A stretch of 64,000 bases of DNA from G965227875 sp965227875 (lineage in GTDB: Bacteria; Pseudomonadota; Alphaproteobacteria; Rhizobiales; JAJFHC01): the NCBI GenBank assembly GCA_965227875.1, contig OZ245783.1, positions 4,464,001 through 4,528,000 of the forward strand, written 5' to 3'. Below the pieces are notes generated by a model that saw nothing but the letters and a program-made list of their open reading frames with translations, was not told the origin of the DNA and did no database searches. Below, piece after piece: positions 9,794 through 17,874 of this stretch. A program made the position numbers and the translations under genes. How positions within the stretch are numbered: the first letter of the stretch is position 1; every line of letters starts with the position of its first letter.

Positions 9794-11794
9794 ATGCGCG
9801 GCAGCCTGTTCGCAATTTTGGTCGCATTGCTGGTGACCATGGAGGGGATGTCCCCCGCACCGGCGCAGAATGCGGACGGCCCCCCCTATCACCCCATGGA
9901 CGCCCTGACCGTCGAGGAGGTGCTGGAAACGGTCAGACTTCTGCGGCAGCACGGTCACGCCGACGACACGACGCGTTTTCCCGAGATAACCCTCAAGGAA
10001 CTGCCCAAGGAGAAGATGCTCGCATGGCGCACGGGCATGCCTTTCGAACGCCGGGCGTTCGTCGTGTCGCGCCACGGTGGCAAAATTTTCGAGACCGTGG
10101 TGGACCTCACGGCCGGCCGCATCGAATCCCGTCGCCCGGTTGCCGGCGTTCAGCCCGCCATCATGAACGAGGAATGGGAACGGGCCCAGGCGCTGGTGAA
10201 GCAGGACCCGAGATGGATCGCCGCGATGAAAAAGCGGGATATCGCCGATCTCGACGCGGTGTATTGCGCGCCAATGTCCGCCGGTCGCCTGTCGGGCGAG
10301 GAGGATGAGAAGCGGCGTCTCTTCAAGGTTCCCTGCTACGACACGCGCGCGGCCCCCGGTAACCCGTATGGGCGTCCCATCGAAGGTGTGATCGCGGTCG
10401 TCGACGTGGACCGCAACGAGGTCGCCACCGTCGTCGACAGTGGCGCGGTTCGCGTCCCGCCACCGCTCGGCAAGGACGAGTCCCCTGCCGAACGAACGTA
10501 TCGCAGTCCAATGAAACCGGTGCTTGTCTTTTCGCCCGCCGGCGTGAATTACAGTATCCGCGGCGGGCTCAACGTCACGTGGCAGAACTGGTCGTTCCAC
10601 GTCCGTGCCGAACGCCGATTCGGGCCGGTGTTTTCCCTCGTGAACTATTCGGACGGCGGCACGACGCGTTCCGTGGCCTACCAGATGATGCTGTCGGAGA
10701 TGTTCGTGCCCTACATGGATCCGGATCCGAACTGGGCCTTTCGGACACCGATGGACGCCGGGGAGTTCGGGTTGGGTTACCTCGCCTCCCGTCTCGCGCC
10801 GGGCCGGGACTGCCCGCGCCATTCGACTTTCATCTCCGTCGTCATGCCGAGCGACACCGGCGGTCTTTTCAAGGTCGATCGCGGGCTTTGCGTGTTCGAG
10901 CGCAATACGGGTGATCCGCTGTGGAGGCACGCCACAGACCAGGGCGACCGCGTGTTCGGCCGGCCATATGTCGAACTCGTGGTCCGGATGATCCCGACCA
11001 TCGGAAACTACGATTACGTCGTGGACTGGATTTTCACGCAGCACGGCAACATCCGCGTACGCGTCGGCGCCACGGGCTACGACGCGGTCAAGACGGTACG
11101 CACCAGGAACATGAAGGACAAGACCGCGGAGGAGGATACAAGGTATGGAGAACTGATCGCGCCGAACACGGTGGCGATCTATCACGATCATCTCTTCGCC
11201 TTCCGCCTCGACCTCGATGTCGACGGCACGGGCAACACGCTTATCCGCGACCGGGCGGTCCCGGTCCGGCTGCCCGAAGCGAATGCGAGACGCAGCATCT
11301 GGAAGTTAGAGCGCTCAGAGATCGAGCGGGAAGGACCGGTCAGGCCGACCGGGCACGACGAGATCTTCCGGGTCGTCAATCCGCAAAAGCGCACGCCGCT
11401 CGGCCACAGGCCGGGTTATCAGATCGAACCGGGGCACGGCACGCTTTCCCTTCTCTCCGACGACGACCTGCCACAGCGCAGGGCCGCGTTTTCCGCCGAA
11501 CGGCTGTGGCTCACCCGCTACCGCCCGGACGAACTCTTCGCTTCGGGCCGATACGCCAACCAGAGCCGGGGCGGAGAAGGTCTCCCCGCATACGTGCAGG
11601 ATGAGGAAGCGGCGACCGATACGGACATCGTGCTGTGGTACACCGTCGGTTTTCATCACATCACCAAGACCGAGGACTGGCCGATACTTTCCACCAGATG
11701 GCATCAGTTTACGCTACGCCCGTTCAACTTTTTCGGTCAAAATCCGAGTTTCGACGTCGCCCCGCGTTTCGCCAGGCCGGGCGCGGCGCAATAA
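9794..11794 (+). CDS. Secreted copper amine oxidase
   Basis: Oxidises primary amines to aldehyde, ammonia and hydrogen peroxide with copper and topaquinone. Residues 1-25 are a signal peptide ending near APAQNA. The topaquinone precursor is Tyr406 in GNYDY (consensus NY[DE]). The probable catalytic base is Asp321 in MDAGEFGLGY. Copper ligands are H464 and H466 (HDH) and a His of the pair 621-622 in FHHITKTEDWP. The 666-residue length fits the family. It should be periplasmic. A GST and a PCu(A)C copper chaperone follow closely, which suggests copper supply and aldehyde/peroxide stress handling; the preceding peroxiredoxin fits the peroxide by-product (inference). Confidence 0.92.
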   Translation: MRGSLFAILVALLVTMEGMSPAPAQNADGPPYHPMDALTVEEVLETVRLLRQHGHADDTTRFPEITLKELPKEKMLAWRTGMPFERRAFVVSRHGGKIFETVVDLTAGRIESRRPVAGVQPAIMNEEWERAQALVKQDPRWIAAMKKRDIADLDAVYCAPMSAGRLSGEEDEKRRLFKVPCYDTRAAPGNPYGRPIEGVIAVVDVDRNEVATVVDSGAVRVPPPLGKDESPAERTYRSPMKPVLVFSPAGVNYSIRGGLNVTWQNWSFHVRAERRFGPVFSLVNYSDGGTTRSVAYQMMLSEMFVPYMDPDPNWAFRTPMDAGEFGLGYLASRLAPGRDCPRHSTFISVVMPSDTGGLFKVDRGLCVFERNTGDPLWRHATDQGDRVFGRPYVELVVRMIPTIGNYDYVVDWIFTQHGNIRVRVGATGYDAVKTVRTRNMKDKTAEEDTRYGELIAPNTVAIYHDHLFAFRLDLDVDGTGNTLIRDRAVPVRLPEANARRSIWKLERSEIEREGPVRPTGHDEIFRVVNPQKRTPLGHRPGYQIEPGHGTLSLLSDDDLPQRRAAFSAERLWLTRYRPDELFASGRYANQSRGGEGLPAYVQDEEAATDTDIVLWYTVGFHHITKTEDWPILSTRWHQFTLRPFNFFGQNPSFDVAPRFARPGAAQ

Positions 11795-11839
11795 CAATCG
11801 CGCCGGGCGCCCGTCCGGTCCCCCTCAGGAGAAACGCCC

Positions 11840-12451
11840 GTGAAACTGTTCTACAGCCCCGCCTCCCCGTTCGCCCGAAAGGTTTTGGTCGTCGCGCATG
11901 AAGCCGGTTGTTCAGACGATGTCGAAAGGCTGTCCGCAACGGTCTCGCCCGTGAGCCCGAACGAGGACATCAACCGTGCCAACAGCCTCGGCAAGATCCC
12001 GACGCTGGTCATGGACGACGGCACCGGCCTCTATGATTCACGGGTCATCTGCGAGTATCTGTGCGCCCACGCCGGCGATACGTCCCTGTTTCCCGACAAC
12101 GGCCCCGAACGCTGGGACGCGCTCAGGCTGCAGGCGCTCGGAGACGGGATGTGCGATACCGCCGTGGCGCTGCGTTATGAACTGAGCCTCAGGCCGGAAG
12201 ACAAGCGCTGGTCCGACTGGATCGAGAAACAGCGTGAGCGCCTGGCGCGTGCGTTCGACGAAGTGGATTCGTCCGCCGGCCGGATAGGCGATTCGGTGAC
12301 CGTCGGTGCGATTGCCGTGGCCTGTGCGCTTGCCTACGTGGATTTCCGCATGCCCGAACTGGCCTGGCGCGACGGCCGCGCATCCGCCGCGGACTGGTAC
12401 GAGCGCTTCTCCGCGCGCCCGTCCATGCAGGCGACCGTTCCCGAAGCCTGA
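11840..12451 (+). CDS. Glutathione S-transferase family protein (YibF-like)
   Basis: A 203-residue protein with an N-terminal thioredoxin-fold domain (MKLFYSPASPFARKVLVVAHE, then GKIPTLVMDDG and the YDSRVICEYL glutathione-binding motif) and an all-helical C-terminal domain. SPASPFARKV favours the YibF-like, probably Ser-type, group. Start is GTG at 11840 with AGGAG upstream. It is 45 bases after the amine oxidase and probably co-transcribed. Substrate unknown. Confidence 0.85.
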   Translation: MKLFYSPASPFARKVLVVAHEAGCSDDVERLSATVSPVSPNEDINRANSLGKIPTLVMDDGTGLYDSRVICEYLCAHAGDTSLFPDNGPERWDALRLQALGDGMCDTAVALRYELSLRPEDKRWSDWIEKQRERLARAFDEVDSSAGRIGDSVTVGAIAVACALAYVDFRMPELAWRDGRASAADWYERFSARPSMQATVPEA

Positions 12452-12472
12452 CGGGGTCGCGCAAGGCACGGT

Positions 12473-13003
12473 TCAGTCGCCGGACGTGTGACCGGTGTGG
12501 TCCTCGTTCTTGCCGTGCCCTTGCGCGCCATGGCCCTCCATTTTCATGCCTTCACCCGGTTTGGTGACTGGCAAGGTGACGTCGACGCGCCCGTTTCGCT
12601 CGAAAACCAGCGTTACGGCAAGTGTGTCTCCGGGCCTGGAGGCATGTTTGAGGCCGAAAACCATCAGGTGATAGCCACCCGTCCTGAGTTCCGCCGAACC
12701 GTTGGCCGGAATGTCGATGGCGTTGAGCGCGCGCATCCTCATGATTCCGTTTTCCATGGAATGACCATGCAGTTCGATCCGGTCTGCCCCGTCGGTCTCC
12801 GCGGCGACCAGCCTGTCCGGCTCGCTTCCGCTGTTCGCGATCGAGAGAAACCCCGCGGCGGGCCGGCTCTTGAGGATCACGCGAAGTTGGCCCAGCGTGA
12901 TATGGAGATCTCCTTTTGTCGCCTCCTGGGAGTAGCCCGCGGTCGGCATCAGGATCGCGAGGCAGATGGCGGCGGCCAAGAAGAAGAAACGTCGAAATTT
13001 CAT
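12473..13003 (-). CDS. PCu(A)C-type periplasmic copper chaperone
   Basis: A 176-residue protein with a signal peptide (cleavage near AGYSQEA) and a DUF461/PCu(A)C domain. The copper site is seen in HSMENGIMRMR and GGYHLMVFGLK, the usual His/Met set. A His-rich tail (EGHGAQGHGK, then HTGHTSGD) is added, common in copper-delivery proteins. Such proteins carry Cu(I) to cytochrome oxidase or other cuproenzymes. It is convergent with the amine oxidase/GST pair, ending 21 bases away, so proximity rather than an operon links them. Confidence 0.88.
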   Translation of the reverse strand: MKFRRFFFLAAAICLAILMPTAGYSQEATKGDLHITLGQLRVILKSRPAAGFLSIANSGSEPDRLVAAETDGADRIELHGHSMENGIMRMRALNAIDIPANGSAELRTGGYHLMVFGLKHASRPGDTLAVTLVFERNGRVDVTLPVTKPGEGMKMEGHGAQGHGKNEDHTGHTSGD

Positions 13004-13203
13004 CAGGCTAGGCCTTTGTGAAAGATGGCTGACAGAAGGAAATTCCGGGCGGCTTACCGGGAGAAAATGATCCCGGACAGACCCTGGCGTGTGGTGTATA
13101 GCATCGTGCGGCCGATGATGCTTGCCAGGTTCCCAAAGTTGCGATCATCGGTTTGCGGACCTTAAGGTAGCGTGTCCCGCTGCTGATTCACGTAAGACTC
13201 TCC

Positions 13204-14511
13204 ATGATGATCCGAACGCTTCTTCCCGTCGCCGCCCTTTTGGCCAGCGTCGCCGTGCTTCTTCTCGGCAACGGACTTCAGGGGACGCTCCTGCCCGTGC
13301 GCGCGCAGCTCGAGGATTTCGGGTCGGTCAACATCGGCATTCTGGGATCGTCCTACTTTCTCGGCTTTGCCGCGGGCTGCATGCTGGCCCCCTACGCCGT
13401 GCGGCGCGTCGGGCACATCCGGGCTTTCACGGCGATGGTCGCCATCGCATCGACGGTTTCCCTTGCCCACGCGTTGATCGTCTGGCCGCCCATATGGTGG
13501 GTCTTCCGGGCGCTGACGGGCTTCTGCTTCGCGGGCCTCTACATGATCATCGAGAGCTGGTTGATGGAGCGCTCGACCAACGAAACGCGAGGCTTCGTCT
13601 TTTCGGTCTACACGGTGATCAACCTGACCGTCATCACCATCGGGCAGATGTTCGTCGCGTTGGACGATCCCAGAAACTTCCCGCTTTTCGCAATCGCCTC
13701 CATCCTCGTGTCGCTGGCGGCCGTGCCCGTATCGCTCAGCACCGCCACGGCCCCGAAGCCGCCGACCGTGGTGCGCATCCGGCCGATGCATCTTTTCCGG
13801 ATATCCCCGGTCGGCCTTGTCGGCAGCTTTTCCGTCGGCCTGTCCAACGGTGCGTTCTGGTCACTGGGGCCGGTTTTCGCGCAGCGCGAGGAAGGCAACG
13901 TGACGGCCATCGCCATATTCATGAGCCTCGCCGTTATCGCCGGTGCGGTCGGCCAGTGGCCCCTCGGCCTGTTGTCGGACCGGCAGGACCGCCGGCGCGT
14001 GATCATCGGCGCGTGCATCGCTGCGGCCATTGCGGGTGCGGCGCTTTCCGCGGCGTCGCTGATGTGGGCGCCTACCCCTGTGATCCTGGCGCTCGCGGCC
14101 ATGTTCGGCGTGTTCGCGTTTCCGCTCTACTCGATCTGCGCGGCCCACACGAACGATCACGTGGAGGCGGACGGTTTCGTCGAGGCCGCAAGCGGTCTCC
14201 TCCTCGTTTTCTCTGCTGGAGCCGTGGCCGGTCCGGTCCTGGCGTCCTTCGCCATGAAGCTCTACGGGGTATGGGCCCTGTTCAGCTACACCGCACTGGT
14301 CCACGTGGCGCTCGCGGCTTACGCCACCTATCGCATACGCACGAGAAATCCCGTGGCGGCGGACAGTCGCGGCACGTTCCAGGAGACGATCACGGTCTCC
14401 CAGACCGTCTCGACCATCGATCCCAACGCGGAGATGGCAGAGCACGAAACCGCGCGACCGGACGAGGAGGATCTTCTCGATGCCGGCGAAACGCCGGAAA
14501 GACGGGATTGA
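13204..14511 (+). CDS. MFS transporter (YcaD-like)
   Basis: A 435-residue major-facilitator protein with about 12 membrane segments. RALTGFCFAGLYMIIESWL lies in the N-terminal half, and GLLSDRQDRRRVII is the MFS loop motif between the halves. The FCFAGLYMIIESWL segment is typical of YcaD-type transporters of unknown substrate. The last 70 residues are a hydrophilic acidic cytoplasmic tail. It stands alone; its stop is next to a terminator that serves the opposing gene. Confidence 0.85.
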   Translation: MMIRTLLPVAALLASVAVLLLGNGLQGTLLPVRAQLEDFGSVNIGILGSSYFLGFAAGCMLAPYAVRRVGHIRAFTAMVAIASTVSLAHALIVWPPIWWVFRALTGFCFAGLYMIIESWLMERSTNETRGFVFSVYTVINLTVITIGQMFVALDDPRNFPLFAIASILVSLAAVPVSLSTATAPKPPTVVRIRPMHLFRISPVGLVGSFSVGLSNGAFWSLGPVFAQREEGNVTAIAIFMSLAVIAGAVGQWPLGLLSDRQDRRRVIIGACIAAAIAGAALSAASLMWAPTPVILALAAMFGVFAFPLYSICAAHTNDHVEADGFVEAASGLLLVFSAGAVAGPVLASFAMKLYGVWALFSYTALVHVALAAYATYRIRTRNPVAADSRGTFQETITVSQTVSTIDPNAEMAEHETARPDEEDLLDAGETPERRD

Positions 14512-14542
14512 AAAAGAAAAGAGCCGCCCGATGGGGCGGCTC
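14511..14542 (-). terminator. Terminator of PRC-barrel gene (minus), possibly bidirectional
   Basis: GAGCCGCCC (14521-14529) pairs with GGGCGGCTC (14534-14542). On the minus strand the stem is followed by TTTTCTTTTT. On the plus strand only TT follows, so it mainly serves the minus-strand gene and may help stop the MFS transcript. Confidence 0.8.
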
Positions 14543-14567
14543 TTGACTGTCGGAGAGACGGTGGGGA

Positions 14568-15545
14568 TCAGCCCTGGTATTCAGGCTGGTTCTCGAGGTT
14601 CTCCTGGGTGGCGTCGATGTAGACGCGGAAATCGCTGCCATCTTCGGAGCGCAGGATCTCCAGTTCCTCGAACGTCACGGCGACCGGATGCTCGCCAATG
14701 CCGAGGAAACCACCGACGTCGATCACGACTTTCTCGACCTTGCCGTCGTCGCTGAGGACCAGCCGGTTGATTTCACCGACGTCTTCGTCGTTCGAACCGT
14801 AGACCCGGGCGCCTTCCAGCTGGTCGGCGGTCAGTTCAGCCGGCTCCGCACGAAGGTAGCCTTCACGCTCGACGGTCGGACGCGGCAGCAGGGTGCGCTG
14901 GTTGGCGCCTTCGTCGTTCATCGCGGTCTGGTTCTTGGCGTCGGCCGTCGCTTCGGTCTCAGCCTTCATGTCCGTTTCGGCGGTGTTCTTTTCCGCTTCC
15001 GTGCCGCTGGTCATTTCGGCGGCTTCGGTCGGCTTCGCAGCCGGCTCGGACTTGGCGGTCGTTTCGGTCTGCTGATCAGCTTCCACTTCGGCGGTCTTGT
15101 ACGCCTCGGCGTTGTTCAGCGCTTCCTTGTTGGTGTTGACGACGAGGAAGTAGTCACCCTTGTCGTCGGAATCGTTGACCATCTTGATGGAAGACATCGG
15201 GACGGCAACGTCCTTCTCGCCGATGCCGAGGAAACCGCCGACACCGATGATCACGGCCTTGACCTGGCCGTCATGGCCGAGGATCACGTCGTTGATCTCA
15301 CCGATATCGTCCCATTCCTTCGTGGCGTCCTGGTTGACGGAAGCGTTCTGCTCCCAAGCCGTCCACTGTTCCTGGTTTTCGTTCGCATAGACACGCATGC
15401 CGATGAAGTTCGAGGCACGGATATCCATGCTTTGGGACTGGTAGGTGTCAAGCGCGTTGGTCGTGGTCGCGGCGATACCCGACGTGCTCATCATCAGGGC
15501 AACGGCGGTCGACGCAAGGACGCCTTTCATCACACGATTTTTCAT
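14568..15545 (-). CDS. Exported protein with two PRC-barrel domains
   Basis: A 325-residue protein with a signal peptide (ends near GIAATT). Two PRC-barrel domains lie at about 40-140 and 235-315, each with a near-identical VGGFLGIGE core, pointing to internal duplication. They are joined by about 75 residues rich in Glu, Ala, Thr and Lys, probably disordered. Tandem PRC-barrel proteins like this are common in alphaproteobacterial envelopes, but their job is not settled. The ATG at 15545 has AGGAG upstream. The 210 bases to the divergent protease gene hold the promoters and no other gene. Confidence 0.88.
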   Translation of the reverse strand: MKNRVMKGVLASTAVALMMSTSGIAATTTNALDTYQSQSMDIRASNFIGMRVYANENQEQWTAWEQNASVNQDATKEWDDIGEINDVILGHDGQVKAVIIGVGGFLGIGEKDVAVPMSSIKMVNDSDDKGDYFLVVNTNKEALNNAEAYKTAEVEADQQTETTAKSEPAAKPTEAAEMTSGTEAEKNTAETDMKAETEATADAKNQTAMNDEGANQRTLLPRPTVEREGYLRAEPAELTADQLEGARVYGSNDEDVGEINRLVLSDDGKVEKVVIDVGGFLGIGEHPVAVTFEELEILRSEDGSDFRVYIDATQENLENQPEYQG

Positions 15546-15756
15546 TTCTGATCTCCTGGGTTGCTTTGGATCAACTCAACTCGAACCGGCCTTGGACACG
15601 GGGAAACGTCACTGCCGGCTTCGTGTGGGGGCAACGTCGTCAAAAGCGATTGGTTCCGGGAGAGGAAAAAAATTTGAGCGGATTTTTGTTCGTGGCTTCA
15701 GTCGTTTCCGGCCAGGCGTCCGGCACCGCGAGTTTGCGGTTAATTAATCCTTAACC

Positions 15757-16602
15757 ATGCGGAACGACTTTGTTAGCCTGTTGTCGGGAAGCCGGAAAAG
15801 GCAGTCGCGCGGTGTAAGCAAACCGCCGCAAAAGCCGTGGCCGAGGGTAGTTTTGAAGGTCTTGCAGCGCCTGTACGTATGTGTGCTCGTGGTTGCGTCC
15901 GTAGCGTTTGCGGGCCCCTCCCTTGCGCGCGACAATAACAGCTTCCGCCTTATCAAGCTGGACGGTGGATATCTCAAATGGGGCGATGGCCGTCTGGGCA
16001 CACCGGCCGTGGTGACGATCGCTTTTGCCGATCGCGCGGTACATATCCCCGGCGCCCGCAATTGCCGCGTCATGAACGGCATCCAGAAGCTTTCCGCGAC
16101 CGCGGGCTTTTCTCTTGGCGTTATACGCGCGGAACTCGAGAAGGCCATGCGGATGTGGACGCAGGTGGCTGCCATTCGTTTCCGGTTCACGCGTGCCGAG
16201 GATGCCGACATCCTCGTGGGCACCCAGGTGAAGCCGCGCGGCCGGGCCTTCGCCAATGTCGAATACACCACCGCACAGGAAATGGCGTCCATGGTCCGTC
16301 CTGCTTCGGCGGGAGGGTCCGACGTTCGCGAAACCGGCCAGGACGTCCCGGTGCACCGCATGGACCGCGCGCAAATCTGTCTCAACCCCGTCCAGAAATG
16401 GGATGTCGGTTTTGACGGTAACCGCGCGAGTTACGATCTCCGATACACGTTCGCGCACGAGATCGGCCACGCGATCGGACTGAACCATCCCGGACGCCGT
16501 GGCAGCCTCATGGCTTCGAGATATGAAGAGACGTTTCGCGAACTTCGCGCCGGCGACATTGCCGGTGTCCAAAGACTCTACGGACCGCCCCGAAGCTTCT
16601 GA
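15757..16602 (+). CDS. Matrixin-like zinc metalloprotease
   Basis: A 281-residue metzincin. The zinc motif is HEIGHAIGLNH with His234, His238 and His244, and a Met-turn GSLMASRYEE follows. A hydrophobic stretch at about 35-55 ending FAGPSLARD looks like a signal peptide after a basic N-terminal extension of about 30 residues, so a later start is possible. There is no clear propeptide cysteine switch or C-terminal secretion repeat. The protein should be exported. The target is unknown; the divergent envelope protein gives no direct clue. Confidence 0.88.
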   Translation: MRNDFVSLLSGSRKRQSRGVSKPPQKPWPRVVLKVLQRLYVCVLVVASVAFAGPSLARDNNSFRLIKLDGGYLKWGDGRLGTPAVVTIAFADRAVHIPGARNCRVMNGIQKLSATAGFSLGVIRAELEKAMRMWTQVAAIRFRFTRAEDADILVGTQVKPRGRAFANVEYTTAQEMASMVRPASAGGSDVRETGQDVPVHRMDRAQICLNPVQKWDVGFDGNRASYDLRYTFAHEIGHAIGLNHPGRRGSLMASRYEETFRELRAGDIAGVQRLYGPPRSF

Positions 16603-16687
16603 CGTTTTTCGAAAACATCATCTGTCCAGGTCGGCATTCGCCGAGTTTCGAGAGGACACGCGCCGGCAAGTGTCGGACTGAAGCCGG

Positions 16688-17524
16688 TCAACTACGCAAT
16701 CTTGCGTGGATTTCGATCGGCGCGATCCGTCCGGCCTCGATATTCCGAACCATGTGCCGGACCTTCAGTGCCGTGTCGTCGCCCATGACGAGGTGGAGGC
16801 CCAGCGGCGGAGGTCCGTCGGCGCGGTCCTGCGCCGCGGCGAGGTCGGCAAAGAATTTCCGGGCGAATGCCGTCCGGTCGATACGGTCGACCACGTCGAA
16901 ACCAGCGGTATTCAGGGCAGCCTCGTAGGCTTCGGGTGCTGCGAGCGCACTCTGGTCCGCGCTTGCCGCCCAGGGCGCGGGATAATCCATCTCCCCATCT
17001 CCCACCTGCATGACGTCGTAGATCGTGAACAAGCCACCCGGCTTGAGCACTCGTGCCGCTTGCCGTGCAATCCCCGCCTTGTCGGCGATGTTCATGCCGA
17101 CATGGATCATGTATGCGGCATCCATGGTCTGCGGCTCCAGGGGCAAATCAAGGATGCTGCCCTGAACAAGGTTTACCCGGTCGGCCAGGCCCGTCCATTC
17201 GTTCAGAACGCGGCCGGTTTCGACGAACTCCTGGGTCAGGTCGACGCCCGTGACCGATGCTCCCGTCGTCGCGGCGATGAAACGCGCCGGCCCTCCCAGG
17301 CCGCATCCGAGGTCGACCGCATGTTTTCCGTCCGAAAGCTGCAGCGCTCGCACCAGCGGTTCCGTGGCCAGGCGGCCACCGATATGGAACTCGTCCACGG
17401 GAGCCAGGGCATCGGGCGCAATCGGCGGGCTCAGCTCCAGGGCGGTACAGCCATCCGAAATACGCTTGAGCAGATGGCCGGTGTGGTAGTGACGGGCAAC
17501 ATCTTCCGGATTTGTCATCGCCAA
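16688..17524 (-). CDS. Class I SAM-dependent methyltransferase
   Basis: A 278-residue methyltransferase. Motif I is VDLGCGLGGPARFIA; GVDLTQEFVE marks the acidic end of strand 2, and RVLKPGGLFTIYDVM is the motif before strand 5. The layout is like UbiE/sarcosine-dimethylglycine methyltransferases, with an N-terminal cap of about 60 residues. No neighbour defines the substrate. It is convergent with the protease gene and probably a single-gene unit. Confidence 0.85.
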   Translation of the reverse strand: MAMTNPEDVARHYHTGHLLKRISDGCTALELSPPIAPDALAPVDEFHIGGRLATEPLVRALQLSDGKHAVDLGCGLGGPARFIAATTGASVTGVDLTQEFVETGRVLNEWTGLADRVNLVQGSILDLPLEPQTMDAAYMIHVGMNIADKAGIARQAARVLKPGGLFTIYDVMQVGDGEMDYPAPWAASADQSALAAPEAYEAALNTAGFDVVDRIDRTAFARKFFADLAAAQDRADGPPPLGLHLVMGDDTALKVRHMVRNIEAGRIAPIEIHARLRS

Positions 17525-17874
17525 GCATCCCCTCCCTTGCGGTTCGGACAGATCGATGGAGCAGGTCTTGCCGGAAGACTATCACCCGGATGACCCTGGA
17601 TGGAACAGGCTTCGGTCGGTTCGCTTGGCATCGATTGCGAGCAAAAGACCGTGGAACTGCGCTCGCCCGACTTGATTTATTGGCCCGATGCATCGGTGAG
17701 CGGCTTGCCGAAGGGGTGCGGCACACCAACTTATATGACCGTGCATGGGGAACATCGACGAGCGGCGAGCGTTTACCCCGCATCGGCTGCGACCCGGAAA
17801 CTCGCCTTTGTCGAACAATGGCGGTTCCCCCGTCGCAGGCCCCCCATTTGCACATGCAACCACGGAGAAACGTC
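17525..17874. other. 350-base divergent intergenic region without a convincing gene
   Basis: Lies between the divergent methyltransferase and OmpA-family genes and must hold both promoters. A 12-bp palindrome CCGATGCATCGG sits at 17685-17696, 8 bases past a TTGATT. Open frames here are short, lack ribosome sites and show no recognisable protein. Confidence 0.5.

Noticed and set aside
9008..11191. 727-codon minus-strand frame across the peroxiredoxin and amine oxidase genes
   Set aside because: It spans two well-supported plus-strand genes and their gap; high GC removes stops from the antisense frame. No recognisable protein.
15546..15756. Possible tRNA-like GGTTCGAG segment near 15580 (minus)
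   Set aside because: No acceptor stem, anticodon arm or CCA context can be folded around it.
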